This document shows positions 1-13,375 of a DNA stretch of 64,000 nt, piece by piece. Under the pieces are notes generated by a model. That model saw only the letters and a program-made list of their open reading frames with translations. It ran no database searches and had not been told where the DNA came from. Source of the stretch: Melitaea cinxia (Eukaryota; Arthropoda; Insecta; Lepidoptera; Nymphalidae); NCBI RefSeq assembly GCF_905220565.1, contig NC_059397.1, forward strand, positions 17,485,001 to 17,549,000, written 5' to 3'. The position numbers and the translations under genes were made by a program. Every line of letters starts with the position of its first letter. Position 1 is the stretch's first letter.

Positions 1-2115
1 TTAAAAATAATATTAAATATTTCGATGAATTTACGGTAATTGGAAATATTGCAGCATTTAGCAGTTTTGGCAAAATCCGAGGAGGTTGCGCTTTACTATT
101 ACAAAATGAAAATACGATAAGCGCTTATTCTTTAACCTCTCTATTTTTATAACATTGTATTAATATGTAATAAATCACACACTTTTATACAGAATACACA
201 TCAAACTATAAATTAAATTTGAAATATTTTTTAATACTATTACGGTAAAAAGAATCGGTTAACAAATATTATGTTGGACGTCAACTTTTTGGATGTACGG
301 ATAATACCAAAATAACGCGAAAACCACTTGACGAAATAAACTGTTTTTTATTGTAATCAGCATTTTTTTTTAACTAAGAAGCCTATTGAATATCTTCATA
401 TGCTGAAAAGGTTTTCCAAATGTATTTTCGATAATGTTCCAAGTCACAACGAACAACTTTCACATATTCAAAATTACTTTCTATGATTTCGCCTATTTTT
501 AATTAAATTTGTGATAAAAAATCAGCGTCGTAGTATTATAATTTACAATACCCTTGTTTTTTTTTTAAGTGATGCTTCTTTAGGATAGTTGTGATTTGTA
601 ACTTGATGAAACGAAAATGCATCACGATGAAGAAACAAATACATAAAATTATAGGAGAGAATGAGATAGAATACATTGCACAGTATCTTATTACATATTG
701 ACAGTGAAAAAAAAATATTTCAGAAGTTTAACTTCTGCCATGTGTAAAGTTTATGCACACACGTTATATACATATCTTTTACTTATTAACTATTGTTTAT
801 TTTTAATTATTATATTATATATTGTACTGTTATGTACACATATCACTTACATTTAAATATTGTTCCGTGTTGCATTGCGAGGAATAAAAAATAAAACGTG
901 ACATTAATCGGTTTTACTAATTCCTGGCAATTAAAGCCCTGTTTAAACCAGTTGGACAGTATCGTGTACAGGCATTGAGTTAAACCATCCAGCTTTTCTT
1001 CGTGTATTTGTACTAAAATAATGTAAGAAAGTGTATTAGAAAGATGTTACCTTCTATGACCTCTTGAGTCCTTTATTTTGATCATTTTTTTTTATTTCGT
1101 TAGCTCAATTTATACTGTTCTCAATCCTTGACTATGTTGAAACTTAACATAAATTACTCAGAAACATTAAATCCAAGTCAAAGTTTATCCATATATTATA
1201 TTTTCAAATATCGTCTGTATTTAGATAATCTATGGAACGTCATTATAATAGAAGAATCTTTATTGTAGTATCTCTCTAACGCCACCTTTTGAAGTCTGTG
1301 GATATTTCTATGATTATTCTCTGCAGAATCTACATTCCAAAACATTAGTAAAGCATTAGGTACGTTGTATATAATTAATTTATTAACAACGAATATTATT
1401 TTAATCACACAATTTTCGATTTTAATTTTGTTACGTTATATATTCATACTGGACATAAAATTTAAAAAACAAAGTTCCGTACATATTTGCAGAATATGTG
1501 TGTGTTATTTGTGACGTACACAGTACGCTGTGACAACCTAGTCCGAAGCAGAATACGCATTCACAAAGGCTTAAGGAGAATTATTTATTTTTTATAATTT
1601 TTATTCTTGATAAGACGACAAGAATAATTAATAGATAATTAATTTTCATAATAGTTCAATAGAATTAAGTTCGGACTATGATAAGAAAACCAGGATCTCA
1701 TGATGGAATCACAGAGAAATTGAGGGAAAACCTCGAAAATCGTAGTGACGACGAGTGCTTTGTTAATTTTTTTCGTCTACTTACGTTGTATTACTTGTCG
1801 ATGTAATTGAAGTCGGTTTTGTTTTTCGTTTTATTAACTTCACAAAATTTATAGAAAGCTATAGATTTTGATCTGGTAACTGAACGCTGACTTTGCGATA
1901 TATGTATTTACAATTTAAGTAATAAGATTTTTTGAAATATAACTTCTTTTAGCAATCTGGTGAATGCGAGGAGTGTTATCTATGAAAAGTGTGATCAGCT
2001 GAGGCGAACAGAAGTTGAAAGAAAAAGAGAGAAAGAGAGAGTTACGTTTCGTAAGATTTACTTTAAACGTATGGTCTAAAACACACTCGTTTTTTATTTA
2101 TATTGAGACTATTAA

Positions 2116-2395
2116 CTGAGGTAGGGCACAGCAGAAATTTCCTGCTCAAAATATGGAGCAGACCGACTGGGGTAGTACCTGAACCTTACAGAAGATTACA
2201 ACTAAATAATACTGTTTTCAAGCAGTATTGTGTTCCTGTTGGTGCGTAAGGTGACCAGAGCTCCTGGGGGGATTGGGGATTGGGTCGGCAACGCGCTTGC
2301 GATGCTTCTGGTGTTGCAGGCGTCTATAAGCTACGGTAATCTCTTACCATCAGGTGAGCCGTACGCTTGTTTGCCGACCAGTGACATAAAAAAAA
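2116..2395 (+). mobile_element. SINE-C, full-length, poly(A)-tailed, 9-bp TSD
   Basis: A 280-bp element bounded by GACTATTAA at 2107-2115 and 2396-2404. Head CTGAGGTAGGGCACAGCAGA, middle CAAGCAGTATTGTGTTCCTG, 3' part GTGTTGCAGGCGTCTATAAG and GTTTGCCGACC, then a poly(A) tail. The open frame of 95 codons across it (MFLLVRKVTRAPGG...) recurs in another copy only because the DNA repeats. A SINE-A tail fragment follows at 2408-2468. Confidence 0.8.
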
Positions 2396-3191
2396 GACTA
2401 TTAAGAATCGCTTCAGTCTATAATATCCCACTGCTGGGCATAGACCTCTTTCCCCATCTAAGAGAAGGATCTTATATTATATGGATATTAAGAATTAACG
2501 ACCGCAAAAAATGTTAACAATTGTATGTTTTCTACTCTATCTATTATTTGTCATTAAATGTCTTCATTTCAAATTAATATATATACCTATATATTTACTA
2601 TCAAAATATATAAATAGATATATTAATTTTAAAACGCCATTTCTTGGGTGTGTGGATAAGCGTCTGGCACAGCGCCCTCTTTGTTTCCTTTATATCTCTA
2701 GGGTAAGTGCGTCTCTGTCAACACACCGATTGTGTCTCCAATAAAAACATACTTTGAAATAACGCCAGCTTAGTTAAAGTTTTAATTTTAGCTTATCGTT
2801 CTAAATTTGAATGGTTTCAATTCCTTAATTATGTATTTTTATTTTACGTTATGTTTTTTTTTTCTTGACAAAGATCCTTAACAGAACAGTTAAATAAAGT
2901 AGGAGAAAATATGGGAGTCATATTCTAATAATATGCGATGAGGTTATTGTTAATAGGACTTTAGCTGAGTTAGCTCTGTAAATATTTTCTAGCAAGTGAA
3001 GCATTAAAATCCGAACGAGCTTAACTTAGAAATTTATGTCAAGAAGCTACTCCGAGGTAAAAAATTTCATAAAACTTGAATATTAGAATGAATGTTGAAG
3101 TGTTTCTTTACAAAATATTTATTATTTTTACAAAATTTGTTTGTTCATGATACGTTAAATATGCATCAAAATCTTTTAGAAGATTAATTTG

Positions 3192-3512
3192 TACTAGTGG
3201 TCGCCCAGAGGTCGAAATTCGGCCATAAGTAGAAATTTGAATCAAAGAAAACCAAAAAATAATGAAAATAAAGAACCTTTTGTTAAAAAATTCAATTTGA
3301 CTATAGACTGACAATCAATAAAAGAGTATATATAATATTCGTGTGTGTGTTTCGAATACATGGTAGTGTATGTAGTGTTTATTTTTTTATGTAATGCACT
3401 GCTTCTCTATATAAACTATAAGTGTACAAAATTTCATACTCCTCCGTCTGCGCAATTCTCGTAAAAAAGGGGAACAAAGTTTTTGCTTCACGTATTAATA
3501 TATAGATAATAA
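3192..3512 (+). repeat. Rep-F interspersed repeat, copy 1
   Basis: Left end ACTAGTGGTCGCCCAGAGGT, a TCGAAATTCGGCC core, a GTGTGTGTTTCGAATACATG block and the right end GTTTTTGCTTCACGTATTAA. The other copies are at 20428 (inverted), 23655 and 49736 (inverted). Confidence 0.6.
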
Positions 3513-3639
3513 TACCGTCGTCTGTAGAAGACCTTATAACTAAATCTTAATACAATCAAAATTATAACCCAAGCTTATCTACGATGATGTTACCTTAATA
3601 GGGATGTGGACAAACCAAGAATGTGAAGATAAAGGCATT

Positions 3640-3830
3640 CAGTTTCTAGCATTGCCCACTGCTGGGCATAGGGCTCTTTCTCCATGTAGGAGCTTAATCC
3701 ACAAACTTGCTCTACTGCGGGTTGGCGGATATGTACCCTACGAAGAATAACTATTGCTATCAAGTATTTAAGATAACAACCGGGACCGATGGCCTAGCGT
3801 CCTCTCCAAGAAATTGAGGATTACACATAT
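3640..3830 (-). mobile_element. SINE-A, partial and diverged
   Basis: The tail (CCCACTGCTGGGCATAGG) and body (GCGGGTTGGCGGATATGTAC, GATAACAACCGGGACCGATG) are recognisable; the tRNA head is missing. Confidence 0.65.
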
Positions 3831-5197
3831 ATATTTTTGTACTATAATAAACTTTCACTATATCACACAAACACATCTTTATAAAAAGACTGGCTGTGTC
3901 CCGTACGTTTCGCACAACTTGTTATATACGAGTATAAGGAAGGCAATTGGGTATACCTTCCATCTTCTATCAATTAACAAACAAAATCTTCAGCTTTATA
4001 ATATTAATAATCATTCAGCGAAAGTGTTTTTATATTTCGCATTACTGACATTGTTTTATTAACCATGAAAGAGTTACAGAAGTGACGTACTTAATGATAA
4101 ACACAGCGTCACAGTATATCAATATATAGTGTGTTTGAAATTATGTAAAGTAAAGTAAAAAAATATATATTTTTGTCATGGATAACCCATTAACCATGAA
4201 AGGCTAAGGGGCTTTATAATATTTTAGTACATTTTTTCTTCAAATTTCACTGTTGATGCTGTAGGGCATAGCTAGCTAGTTGGGCTTTAAAATTTATATA
4301 TTTATAAAATAATGTTGCTAAGCGCATAACTCGAGAATGGCTTATTTTTTGTATGTTATTTAAGGCCCACGGAAGGTTTTAGTACTAAAAAATAAAAAAA
4401 ATAAAAATTAATAAAGGATCGAAACGTCGCATGAATTTGCAATTAGTGGTTTGATTGGCACCTTATGTCCACTTTCCTGCGAACCGTCAAAGAATACTTA
4501 TAACAAATGGACACAACGATAAATAATAAAAATTAATATTAACTTTTAAAATGCTATTTATATGATAATAAAATACAAGCAAACGATTTTAAATTTTTTC
4601 TGTCTGTCTATCTTTCTGTTTGTCCGGGCTAATCTTCAGAACAGCTTAACTAATTTATGGGACTTTTACATAGAAGGAGTTGTGTAAGCTACATATAGGG
4701 TACGTTTATCCCGGGATCCCCGCTACATCAGGATTTACGCGAGAAAACCGCGTTAACCACTTGCAAGTACCTATCGCCCAGACAGATATAAACTGAACAA
4801 AACATTTTCTACTAAATACGATAATTTCGCGAACAAATCTACACATATACTAATATTATAAGGCTGATAAGCTTAAATGCGCTAATCTCACGAACTACTG
4901 GTTCGGATTGTAAAATTATTTTTGTGTTGAATCGCCCATTTACCGAGGAAAGCTATAGACTTTTTAATCCTCAAATAAATGCGAGTGGAACCGCGGGGTG
5001 TGGCTAGTGTATTAATAAATTATGATAAATTATTTTTAAGATAAAATTTTGTTAATATACTTAGCTGCACCTACCAGTATAATAATGCATTAAATACATC
5101 GTAGTAAACCTTAATTAATAATTGATTTCCTATCACAAAAATGGAAACTTTATGAAAAGGAAATGTACATATCAACACGATGTATAGATATATTACG

Positions 5198-5296
5198 CTT
5201 CAGCCTGTAATATCCCACAGCTGCGCATAGGCCTCTATCCCCATGTAGGTAGGAGAAGGATCAGAGCTTAATCCACCACGCTGCTCTACTGCGGAT
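5198..5296 (-). mobile_element. SINE-A 3' fragment
   Basis: CGCTTCAGCCTGTAATATCC starts the inverted tail; about 100 bp remain, up to GCTCTACTGCGGATG. A SINE-B tail fragment (plus-strand TTCAGCCTATGGCAGTCCAC, minus orientation) follows at 5335-5378. Confidence 0.6.
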
Positions 5297-6514
5297 GTAT
5301 AGATATTCAATATATGCCAAAATCAATCAATCACTTCAGCCTATGGCAGTCCACTGCTGGACATAGGCCTCCCCAATGCGCCAGACATATATGTCTAATA
5401 AATAAAAAATGGGCACTATCTTTTTTTTTAATCAGCTACGGTTTTTTTTTTTTGATATGTAGAAAATTTCTTTTTTTTTTCTTTTGATATGTAGAAGTAT
5501 AACACTATTAGAGTTTAGCATTTCTTTATTATTTTTATAAAAAGGTTGTTTATATAGTATAGAGTCACAGTTATTCACGTAATTTGTTTTTTTTTTATGT
5601 GAAATATTTTATGTAAATTTTATGTGAAAATATTAATTCACCCGTTTTCACACAAAATATTTTAATGCTCAGCATATGTTTGAGCAAGGGAACTTTTTTA
5701 AATATAAAATTTTCGGTTAGAACGTCTAACTTACTATTTTACTTGTTCTTAGCTGCTTCAATTTAGACTTTAAATGTGTACGTGTTAATTGCCTTCAATA
5801 CGTTTTATTTTACAATTTATTTAAAAATTAAATACTTTAAAACATTGTGCTATGAGTGTAATGAACGTAGTAAAATTATAGTCGAAGAATATCAGAATAA
5901 TTGGGTAACGTGAATAGAATACTCCGATTTGAGAAGTAGTCAACCTTAAATAAAATAACAGCCAAAAAGTACTTATAATAAATAGTAAAAACTTTGTATT
6001 GTACAACATAAAGGAACGTATTAAAAAGTTGGTACATACAAAGAAAGACGTACAAAGGCGATCTTATCTTATATCTTCTTCCAGACAATATTTGGGTATA
6101 GGACTGGACGTATAAAATGAGAAGCGGTAGGTAAATTTACAAAGAGTTATAAAACTAGTAAAATACCACAAATTTTATAGAAAATCACATACAAATGTAT
6201 ATTGACCTGATCAAAACATTAACATTATGTTACATGCTGTATACAAAATAATTCAGCCGCGTTAAACAAAGGAATTAAAATAAATGATCAAGTGTGAACT
6301 TTTCACGCATCAAGTGTTCCGTATTACTATTGTTTAATGTTGAACTTTACAGTTATATTGCATATATAATATTTATTAATTAAAAGTATGAAATTAAAAA
6401 ATACAAAAAAATCTATAAGACTCTCCAGCTGTAAAACTCACTAAACTAAACATGTTTATTTTATTTAGTTGTAAGATTTAATTTAAAATTTATTTTAATA
6501 AAATATCAACAAAA

Positions 6515-6829
6515 CTCCGACTTCAATTACATCGGCAAGTAATACAACGTAGATCAACGAAAACATAGTCAAGTAAATACACGCTATCAGAGATTACTTA
6601 AAAAGTCCTTATCAGATCTTGATCAAATTTAAATGAGACAATATTACAAGCCAATAGGACACCACCTTTTGATTAAGAAAAGAATTGTCGAAATCGATCC
6701 ACCCAGTAAAATGTTATGAGGTATAATACAGCGTAGATGACGAAAATATCGTCAAGAAAACACGCATTATTAGATATAACTCGAAAAGTACTTGTCAGAT
6801 CTCAGTTCAATTTAAACCACCTTTTGATA

Positions 6830-6860
<31 letters not shown>

Positions 6861-6952
6861 CATCAAAATCCACCCAGACAACGTTCTGAGATTATATACC
6901 TAAAAACTACAGTTGAACTGGGAATCTTCTCCGTTTTTGAAGCCGGTTAAAA
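6515..6952 (-). repeat. Rep-G copies, inverted, with long poly(A) tract
   Basis: CTCCGACTTCAATTACATCG at the left and TTTTTGAAGCCGGTTAAAA at the right. A poly(A) run of about 27 bases (6834-6860) interrupts it. Another partial copy lies at 1675-1825 in plus orientation. Confidence 0.5.
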
Positions 6953-7582
6953 AATTATTAAAAATTACAAAAAAAAATCGTGGTATTATTTAATTTATAA
7001 TTTTGCTCTAATGGAATAGAAAAATAACTCCGTTAAATATGGATGTACAATATTACAAGCCAATGCAACACCACCTTTCGATTAAAAAAAGAATTGTCAA
7101 AATCGGCCTACCTAGTAAAAAGTTATGAGTTATGAGTTGGGTATCTAGACTCATTCACACGGAATACTAAAACGTTATCGCAAAAAGATTAACTCTTAAC
7201 GATCACAACAAAACACGGAATCCTAGCGGTTTGATAGGATTCCTTGAGTATTCTTGAAGCACATTCGCATTGTATGGTTGTTTGAGAGTGTTTGATGATC
7301 GCGTATTTTATTTAAAGCCACGCGTTATTGTGATGGTTGATAACATGTGATAAATGTATTTTATTGTTGCTGTTATAACAAGGGTGAGGCTTTCTTGTTT
7401 TTTGTCGTATACAAATGTTTTGTTTATTTAAATTTAATCTGATGTTCATATAGCGATACTTTGTACATAAAGTAACAAAAAATTTACTGTATCACACCTT
7501 TTTTTAAATATAATTTGAACGATTTATTATAAGTGTTATATTATATTTTACCGACTTATTAATACGGTAACGCTTTTGATGT

Positions 7583-7890
7583 GTGTTTAAATCTAATATA
7601 TAAAATTATCGTGTCGCGGTGTTTGTAGTTAAACTTCTCCGAAACGGCTTGACCGATTCTCATGAAATTTTGTGTGCATATCTATTTTTCATCTCCCTAA
7701 ATATTAAGGGTGGTTCACCCCATTTTTTTTAATTTTTAGATAAATTATTTATTTTTTATTTTATTATGATTTGGCGTTGAAAAATACATACAACCCTAAA
7801 TTTTCACCCTTCTACCACCAACCCCTATTTTTAAATAGCGTTTAGCGGCAAGACAACGTTTGCCGAGTTAGCTAGTAATATATAAACATT
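7583..7890 (+). repeat. Rep-E interspersed repeat, copy 1
   Basis: Starts TATATAAAATTATCGTGTCG, contains CCGAAACGGCTTGACCGATT and ATTTGGCGTTGAAAAATAC, and ends GGCAAGACAACGTTTGCCGA. A second copy at 51144-51456 matches almost throughout. Confidence 0.65.
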
Positions 7891-8726
7891 AATAATAATC
7901 ACTTTTGATTCAATGGAACCTACCTAGATTGTCATTTTGAAATTGTCGATATTTCGACGACGTTGCAGACCCCATGCACGTGAGGTAAATTGAGAGTCCA
8001 CAGTGATCGTAAATCATTACGTTCGAACCTTATATTCATTATAAATATAATACCTATTTTTAACTATATATTTGCCAAGTCTCATTTGTAATTAAAATCA
8101 CAAAACGTGAAAAAAATTATACGAATATAATAATATACAAAGAAATGAATTGTGATTGTAATAAAAAATTAACTTGGTGCTTTAACAGTGATGCGTTTCA
8201 AAACAGACCCACGACAGCTAAATTTTATTAATTAACATTACTTTTTTTCGATGCATTTATTTCTTCAGAAAATTATGAAATAGAGACGGAATGAAACGGA
8301 GATTGACATTTTTTTTAAATAAATAAATTCAAATTTATATTCAAATTAAAAATTAAGTTTATTTATATTTCATATTAATGATTTAAGTAAAAAATTATAG
8401 CTAAGTTTATTAACATTTTAGTAGTTTTACAAAAACAAGCATTTTTGTTAATTAAACAGAATGATAATACTCTGAAAGTAGGACTTTAGATATAAAGATT
8501 AACACTATTTTGTTTCATGTTTGTAATATTTACATAGTTTAGCGTTAAATTTCTTTCGTTTTAATTGTAAAATAAAAGTTTTAATTTTAAGATGGTAACT
8601 GTATGCATCGATTCTTAAGAAACATTCTGATAAAAACGAGTGTGCCTTAGACCACACGACTGAAGTAAAACTTCTGCACAATAGGCCTGCACTGTGTCTT
8701 AGATATACGAAACGTAACTGGCTATG

Positions 8727-8750
8727 AGAGAAAGAAAGAAAGAAAGAAAA
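8727..8750. repeat. (GAAA)n microsatellite
   Basis: Five GAAA units. The segment 8700-8870 is an inverted relative of 1930-2060 (shared TTCTCCGTTCGCCTCA / TGAGGCGAACAGA and ACGAAACGTAAC). Confidence 0.8.
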
Positions 8751-9142
8751 TGTGTACTCGCACCTCTCTCTCTTTCTCCGTTCGCCTCACCCGATCAACC
8801 TTTTCATAAAGTTCTCGTCACGCATTCACCAGTTTACTCCTCAAGTCAAGAAAATTTACTTCAATAATTAAATTATTGTATTAAAAACAATAGCAAACCC
8901 TTCTTTGATTTAGCCTTATGTCATGTTCGTATACTGAAAAAGATCGAAACATAACACTGGCCCGGACCACGATAAATATCTGTATGACCATCAAGGCTAC
9001 AGCTATTGCAGACATAATGAAATGATCTATTACGTTTTAATCTATAACTATATTGCGTCTGCTTCACATAGTAAAGAATAACGTCGTATATAATAAAACC
9101 TTCTAGAAAATTTACAAAGAAAACCTGCCTAATTTGAAGTCA

Positions 9143-9413
9143 ACTGTGTGGTTACGGCAGTAAAGAATACAGCCACCCTCTCTCTTTCGTGGGTGCCGTA
9201 AGAGGCGACTAAGGGATAACAAAGTTCCATTACCACCTTGGAACTTATAAATCTGACCGATGGTGGGATAACCATCGAACTGCTGACTTTCAAATACACA
9301 AGCCGAAGACGAGCAGTAGCGTCTTCGGTTCGACCAAGCCATCCCTGCGATCACCAGCCCGCTCGCCGAGCGTGGTGACTATGGGCAAACACATGAGTTC
9401 ACGCCATTTTTGA
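9143..9413 (+). mobile_element. SINE-B lacking its 3' tail
   Basis: Head CTGTGTGGTTACGGCAGTAA through ACACATGAGTTCACGCCATT. It stops before the RTE-derived tail and runs directly into a (GT)n tract. Confidence 0.75.
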
Positions 9414-9420
9414 TGTCAGA

Positions 9421-9425
9421 GTGTG

Positions 9426-9474
<49 letters not shown>

Positions 9475-9478
9475 CTGT
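9421..9478. repeat. (GT)n microsatellite
   Basis: GTGTGTATATATATGTGTGT and on to about 9472, directly after a truncated SINE-B. Confidence 0.95.
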
Positions 9479-11294
9479 GTGTTGAAGTCAACAAAAATTC
9501 ATTGATTTTTATTAAAACACTAAATCAAACTTTTAGGAAATATATTTCTTGTAGTCATTTATCATTCCTACTATTTAGTTTCAATATTTATGTACCTATG
9601 TTAATTTCGAAAGTGAATCTAGTTGTCCTGGCATAAATCATTTTTGTCCTTGTATAAATCATAGTCTAGCCTAGTCATGTACTTATATCAAAGTAACCTT
9701 TATAAATAATTCAATTTTAATTATTTCTTCTATTTCTATCAATTTAATTATCTTTTGGAGATATTTCAATTTCCAATCCTCATAGTTACAATCCCTAAAT
9801 GTCTGAATACTAGAGAATTTGTCTTCTAAGTAAAGTTATTTCGATTAAAGGTCCCAGTATTTTACGCGAAATGGCACATAATTTATGATTTATATATGTA
9901 ATGAGATATTTACACAAATAAATTGATCGAGCTATGTTATGCGTTTTTCTACGCCAGTTCCAAACCGATCCATAGATTAAATACAGAAACTGACATATAA
10001 TTGTTCGAAGAATAGTTAAGCTGGAGTTTAAATTGATGGATTATGTTGTGCATAAAAGGATCCTTAGGACCTAATACAGTGGACAATGACGTACTCTATA
10101 TGCCTATGCTGAACAAAGAACAATCGTCAATAACTAAATATTAAATTATTTTCGAAATTCGTAAACACACGTTTTCTTCGAACGTGAAATTTTACTAGAA
10201 CTTATAGCTAAATGTAATCAGAAGTTTAATGACTTGTTTCTATGTAATTAACCGTTACTGTTAGTAATTTAAGTAGTAGGTATTTTTTCTTATTTTTATG
10301 TCAGTCAATCAACGTCGATCGTTAAAACGTAACACGTGTAAGTATTATACGATATTTCTTCATACATTTATAGAAGAAAAAAATGCTCAATTCATAGGAA
10401 TTTTTCCATAATTAATTCGTTATCATTAAATATCTATGTTCTTTTTTACGTGCTTAATTCCTTGACATTGAGGCTATTTTTCGATTTGTTACTATTGTGT
10501 GCTTCTGATAGGGTTAGAGTTTGAGCACGAAAAATAAAGCGCGCCCTTATAATATTATACATGGAGCGATGCTTTGAATACATCTTTCAAAATTTTAAAG
10601 TTTCTTACATACTTTGAAGCCTTTACTACCAATCACATGAATTTGTCAAACCTGTAAAATGTGTGTTTATCAAATCAAATCAATTAAATAAAAGAAAATG
10701 TCCATGCAAGTAGATTTTATAAACACTTTTGCAGGTGTCATTATACAAAGTGTTTCTTTATCTAATCATCCACAGTAGATGTAAAACTATCTCCCATTCC
10801 TAATGTAGATTCTGCTGAGAAGAATAGGCAAGAATTTTTGCAGAAATCACCTATTTTATAACAAGAATTTAAAAAAAATAATAACTTTCTTTTGCACAGT
10901 TGTGAACATTGAAATTCGTTCGTAAAAAGCAGTCACATGTGAAACGTACGTCGTGTAAGCGTTTCATTACAAGAACATGTGAAATATGAGTAGTCCGTGC
11001 ACAGCCTTACAATTAGCCAATAACTTTAAAATTGTTCAGACTAAAATAAACAATAAAGAGCAAAAGCGAGAATTAACGTGACATTGCAAATCCTTCAAAT
11101 TGTCTTAAGACTAAAATTTTATCTGTGAAAATATTTAAATAAGTTTATTTTGCTTGCGATAAATGATAATGAACGAAAATTCGAGTACAACTGAATCTCA
11201 AAACGAGACTTAAGGAATTAAACTGTTTTCTTTTAACTTCGTTTACTTACTTCAAACGATAACCTTAATTTTGCCTTCTTGACTTGGTGTAGGC

Positions 11295-11375
11295 TGGATG
11301 AGGATTGCGGAAAACCGGGATGTCTTGCGCGAACTTGGAGAGGCCTATGTCCAGCAGTGGACTGCAAAAGGCTGA
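11295..11375 (+). pseudogene. 3' end fragment of an RTE-type LINE ORF
   Basis: Read from 11295 the DNA translates WMRIAENRDVLRELGEAY then VQQWTAKG and TGA at 11373-11375. It aligns with the C-terminus of the LINE at 29621 (W-R-LAKDRN--KSLEEAFV). Only these 26 codons are clear; upstream sequence is not recognisable. It carries the same tail as the SINE-A and SINE-B families. A partial SINE-B in the opposite orientation follows 100 bp later. Confidence 0.65.
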
Positions 11376-11473
11376 ACTTACTGACTATCTGACTGTCTTC
11401 TGTTACGTAGTCTAAGGTCAGTTGACCAGAGTGGTCAATAACATAACCGGAAAAATCCACAGCACACACATCA

Positions 11474-11798
11474 TCATTCCAGCCTATTGTAGTCCACTGC
11501 TGGACATAGGCCTCCACAAGATTACGCCAAAAATAACGTGAACTCATGTGTTTTGCCCATAGTCACCACGCTGGGCAGGCGAGTTGGTGACCGCAGTACT
11601 GACTTTGTCGTACCGAAGACGCTGCTGCCCGTCTTCGGCCTGTGTATTTCAAAGCCAGCAGTTGGATGGTTATCCCGCCATCGGTCGGCTTCTTAAGTTC
11701 CAAGGTGGTTGTGAAACCTTGTTATCCCTTAGTCGCCTCTTACGACACCCACGGGAAGAGAGGGGGTAGCTATATTCTTTGGTGCCGTAGCCACACAG
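11474..11798 (-). mobile_element. SINE-B, near full-length
   Basis: Inverted; begins CATTCCAGCCTATTGTAGTC and ends GCCGTAGCCACACAG. Its tail read on the minus strand gives WRNLVEAYVQQWTTIG. Confidence 0.78.
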
Positions 11799-12607
11799 CA
11801 CACACATATGTGTGGGCCTATACAAACATTCGTCAAAAGTGAAGATTTAGACCGCGACAACTATTCCTTTGAAGTGTCACTATGCTAACCTGTCAACTCG
11901 TTTAGCTGTTTCAGAATTCACCAATAATATTAATTTTATTTTCAAACTATTCTTGTAACATAAACTATTATTTAGTTTATTAGAAATGTATATGTACAAA
12001 ACAAACGGACAACTCGTTCGTCCTAATTACGTACTAAGTGTACTGAGATATATGACATAAAGATGACAGATGAAGAAGAAGATACAATGATTTATAAAAA
12101 TATATACTTAACTAGCTGACCCGGCGAACTTCGTATCGCCTAACAGTCGATTCTTTAATTTTATTATTTTTTTTTTAGAATTTTTCTCTCCGTAAGAACC
12201 ATCCTCGTACTTCGAGGAATATTTTAAAAAAAGAATTAGCGAAATCGGTCCAACCGTTCTCGAGTTTTGCGCTTAGCAACACATTCAGCGACTCATTTTT
12301 ATATTATAGATAATAATAATAATAATAACAGTCATCACCTAGACTATTTATTAGACACTGCATAGCTATCATGCATAGACTATATATAAAAATCTTACGC
12401 TTTTTTTTTAAATAATACGGACGTTATTTGCCGGCTATGATACCCCTCCGCAACGCCCCATAAAGAATTTTGTTAGAAAAATTATTCAAAACTATTTAAA
12501 AATATGGAAAAATAATTTAGTTGGGGTTGTGTCGTGTCGTAGAAGCTTACTTATTTACTTCCAGTGGTGCTACAACCCTTTGTGGGTCTTGGCCTCCTCC
12601 ACAATTT

Positions 12608-12746
12608 TCTTCCACCATTTCCATGTTGAATAAGCCGACCAATGGCGGGATAACCATCCCACGGTGTGACAAAGTCAGCCCTGCGGTCACCAACCCGCCT
12701 GCCCAGCGTGGTAACTACGGGCAAAACACTGCGAAAGGCTGCTGTA

Positions 12747-12778
<32 letters not shown>

Positions 12779-12780
12779 AA
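12608..12780 (+). mobile_element. SINE-B fragment with long (GAT)n tail
   Basis: Body AATAAGCCGACCAATGGCGG to GGGCAAAACAC, then a jump to GGCTGCTGTAATGATGATG. Most of the tail is deleted but the terminal trinucleotide repeat has expanded to about 11 units (12747-12779). Confidence 0.6.
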
Positions 12781-13046
12781 GCTATAATAATAAAATATGT
12801 ACAAAAGCGACAAAATGAATGACAGCGCACTGTTTTGCTTATAAAATCAAAAGCATTAAATCAACACAAATCAGCCTGTCATTTTTTTAATAACAAACAA
12901 ACAAACTCAATTATACAAATAGATAACAGTGGGAGTTATTAAACTTTCAAACACAAGTTTGTTTTTGCCGTCATTAGATAAACAATTTGTTTTGGAGCAA
13001 ATCTTCAACTTAATATTTTCTTATATCGTTGAAAATTTTATTGTTG

Positions 13047-13375
13047 AACTAGCTGTGCCCGCGACTTCGTCCGCGTGGAATTTAACAAAAAAGTTATTGT
13101 TCAGTTCGCAGGGTTATAAATTGAATAAATTCCTAAAATAAAAGTAACTCCTTATCACATCTGCTATCTGCCAGTTAAGGCTCGTCAAAATCGATCCAGT
13201 AGTTTCAGAGATTAGCCGAAACAAATAGACAGACAGACAGATAGACAAAATATGTAAAAAAAAAATATATTTTAGTATATGTATCGTGTATACATCGTGT
13301 ATGCATTTAGTAAAAAGCGATTATTTTTATATTACAAACAGACACTCAAATTTTATTTATTTATATGGATATATT
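13047..13375 (+). repeat. Rep-D interspersed repeat, copy 1
   Basis: Starts ACTAGCTGTGCCCGCGACTT, contains CTATCTGCCAGTTAAGGCTC and ACAGACAGACAGATAGAC, and ends ACAAACAGACACTCAAATTT. It matches copies at 58422 and 63440 over about 320 bp. The element class is not determined; I see no terminal inverted repeats. Confidence 0.65.

Noticed and set aside
2230..2517. Open frame MFLLVRKVTRAPGG..., repeated at 50693-50875
   Set aside because: The same peptide appears only because both loci are copies of SINE-C. Frames are not maintained in other copies and there is no codon signal.
9421..9636. Open frame starting MCIYMCVCVCVC
   Set aside because: Translation of a GT microsatellite.
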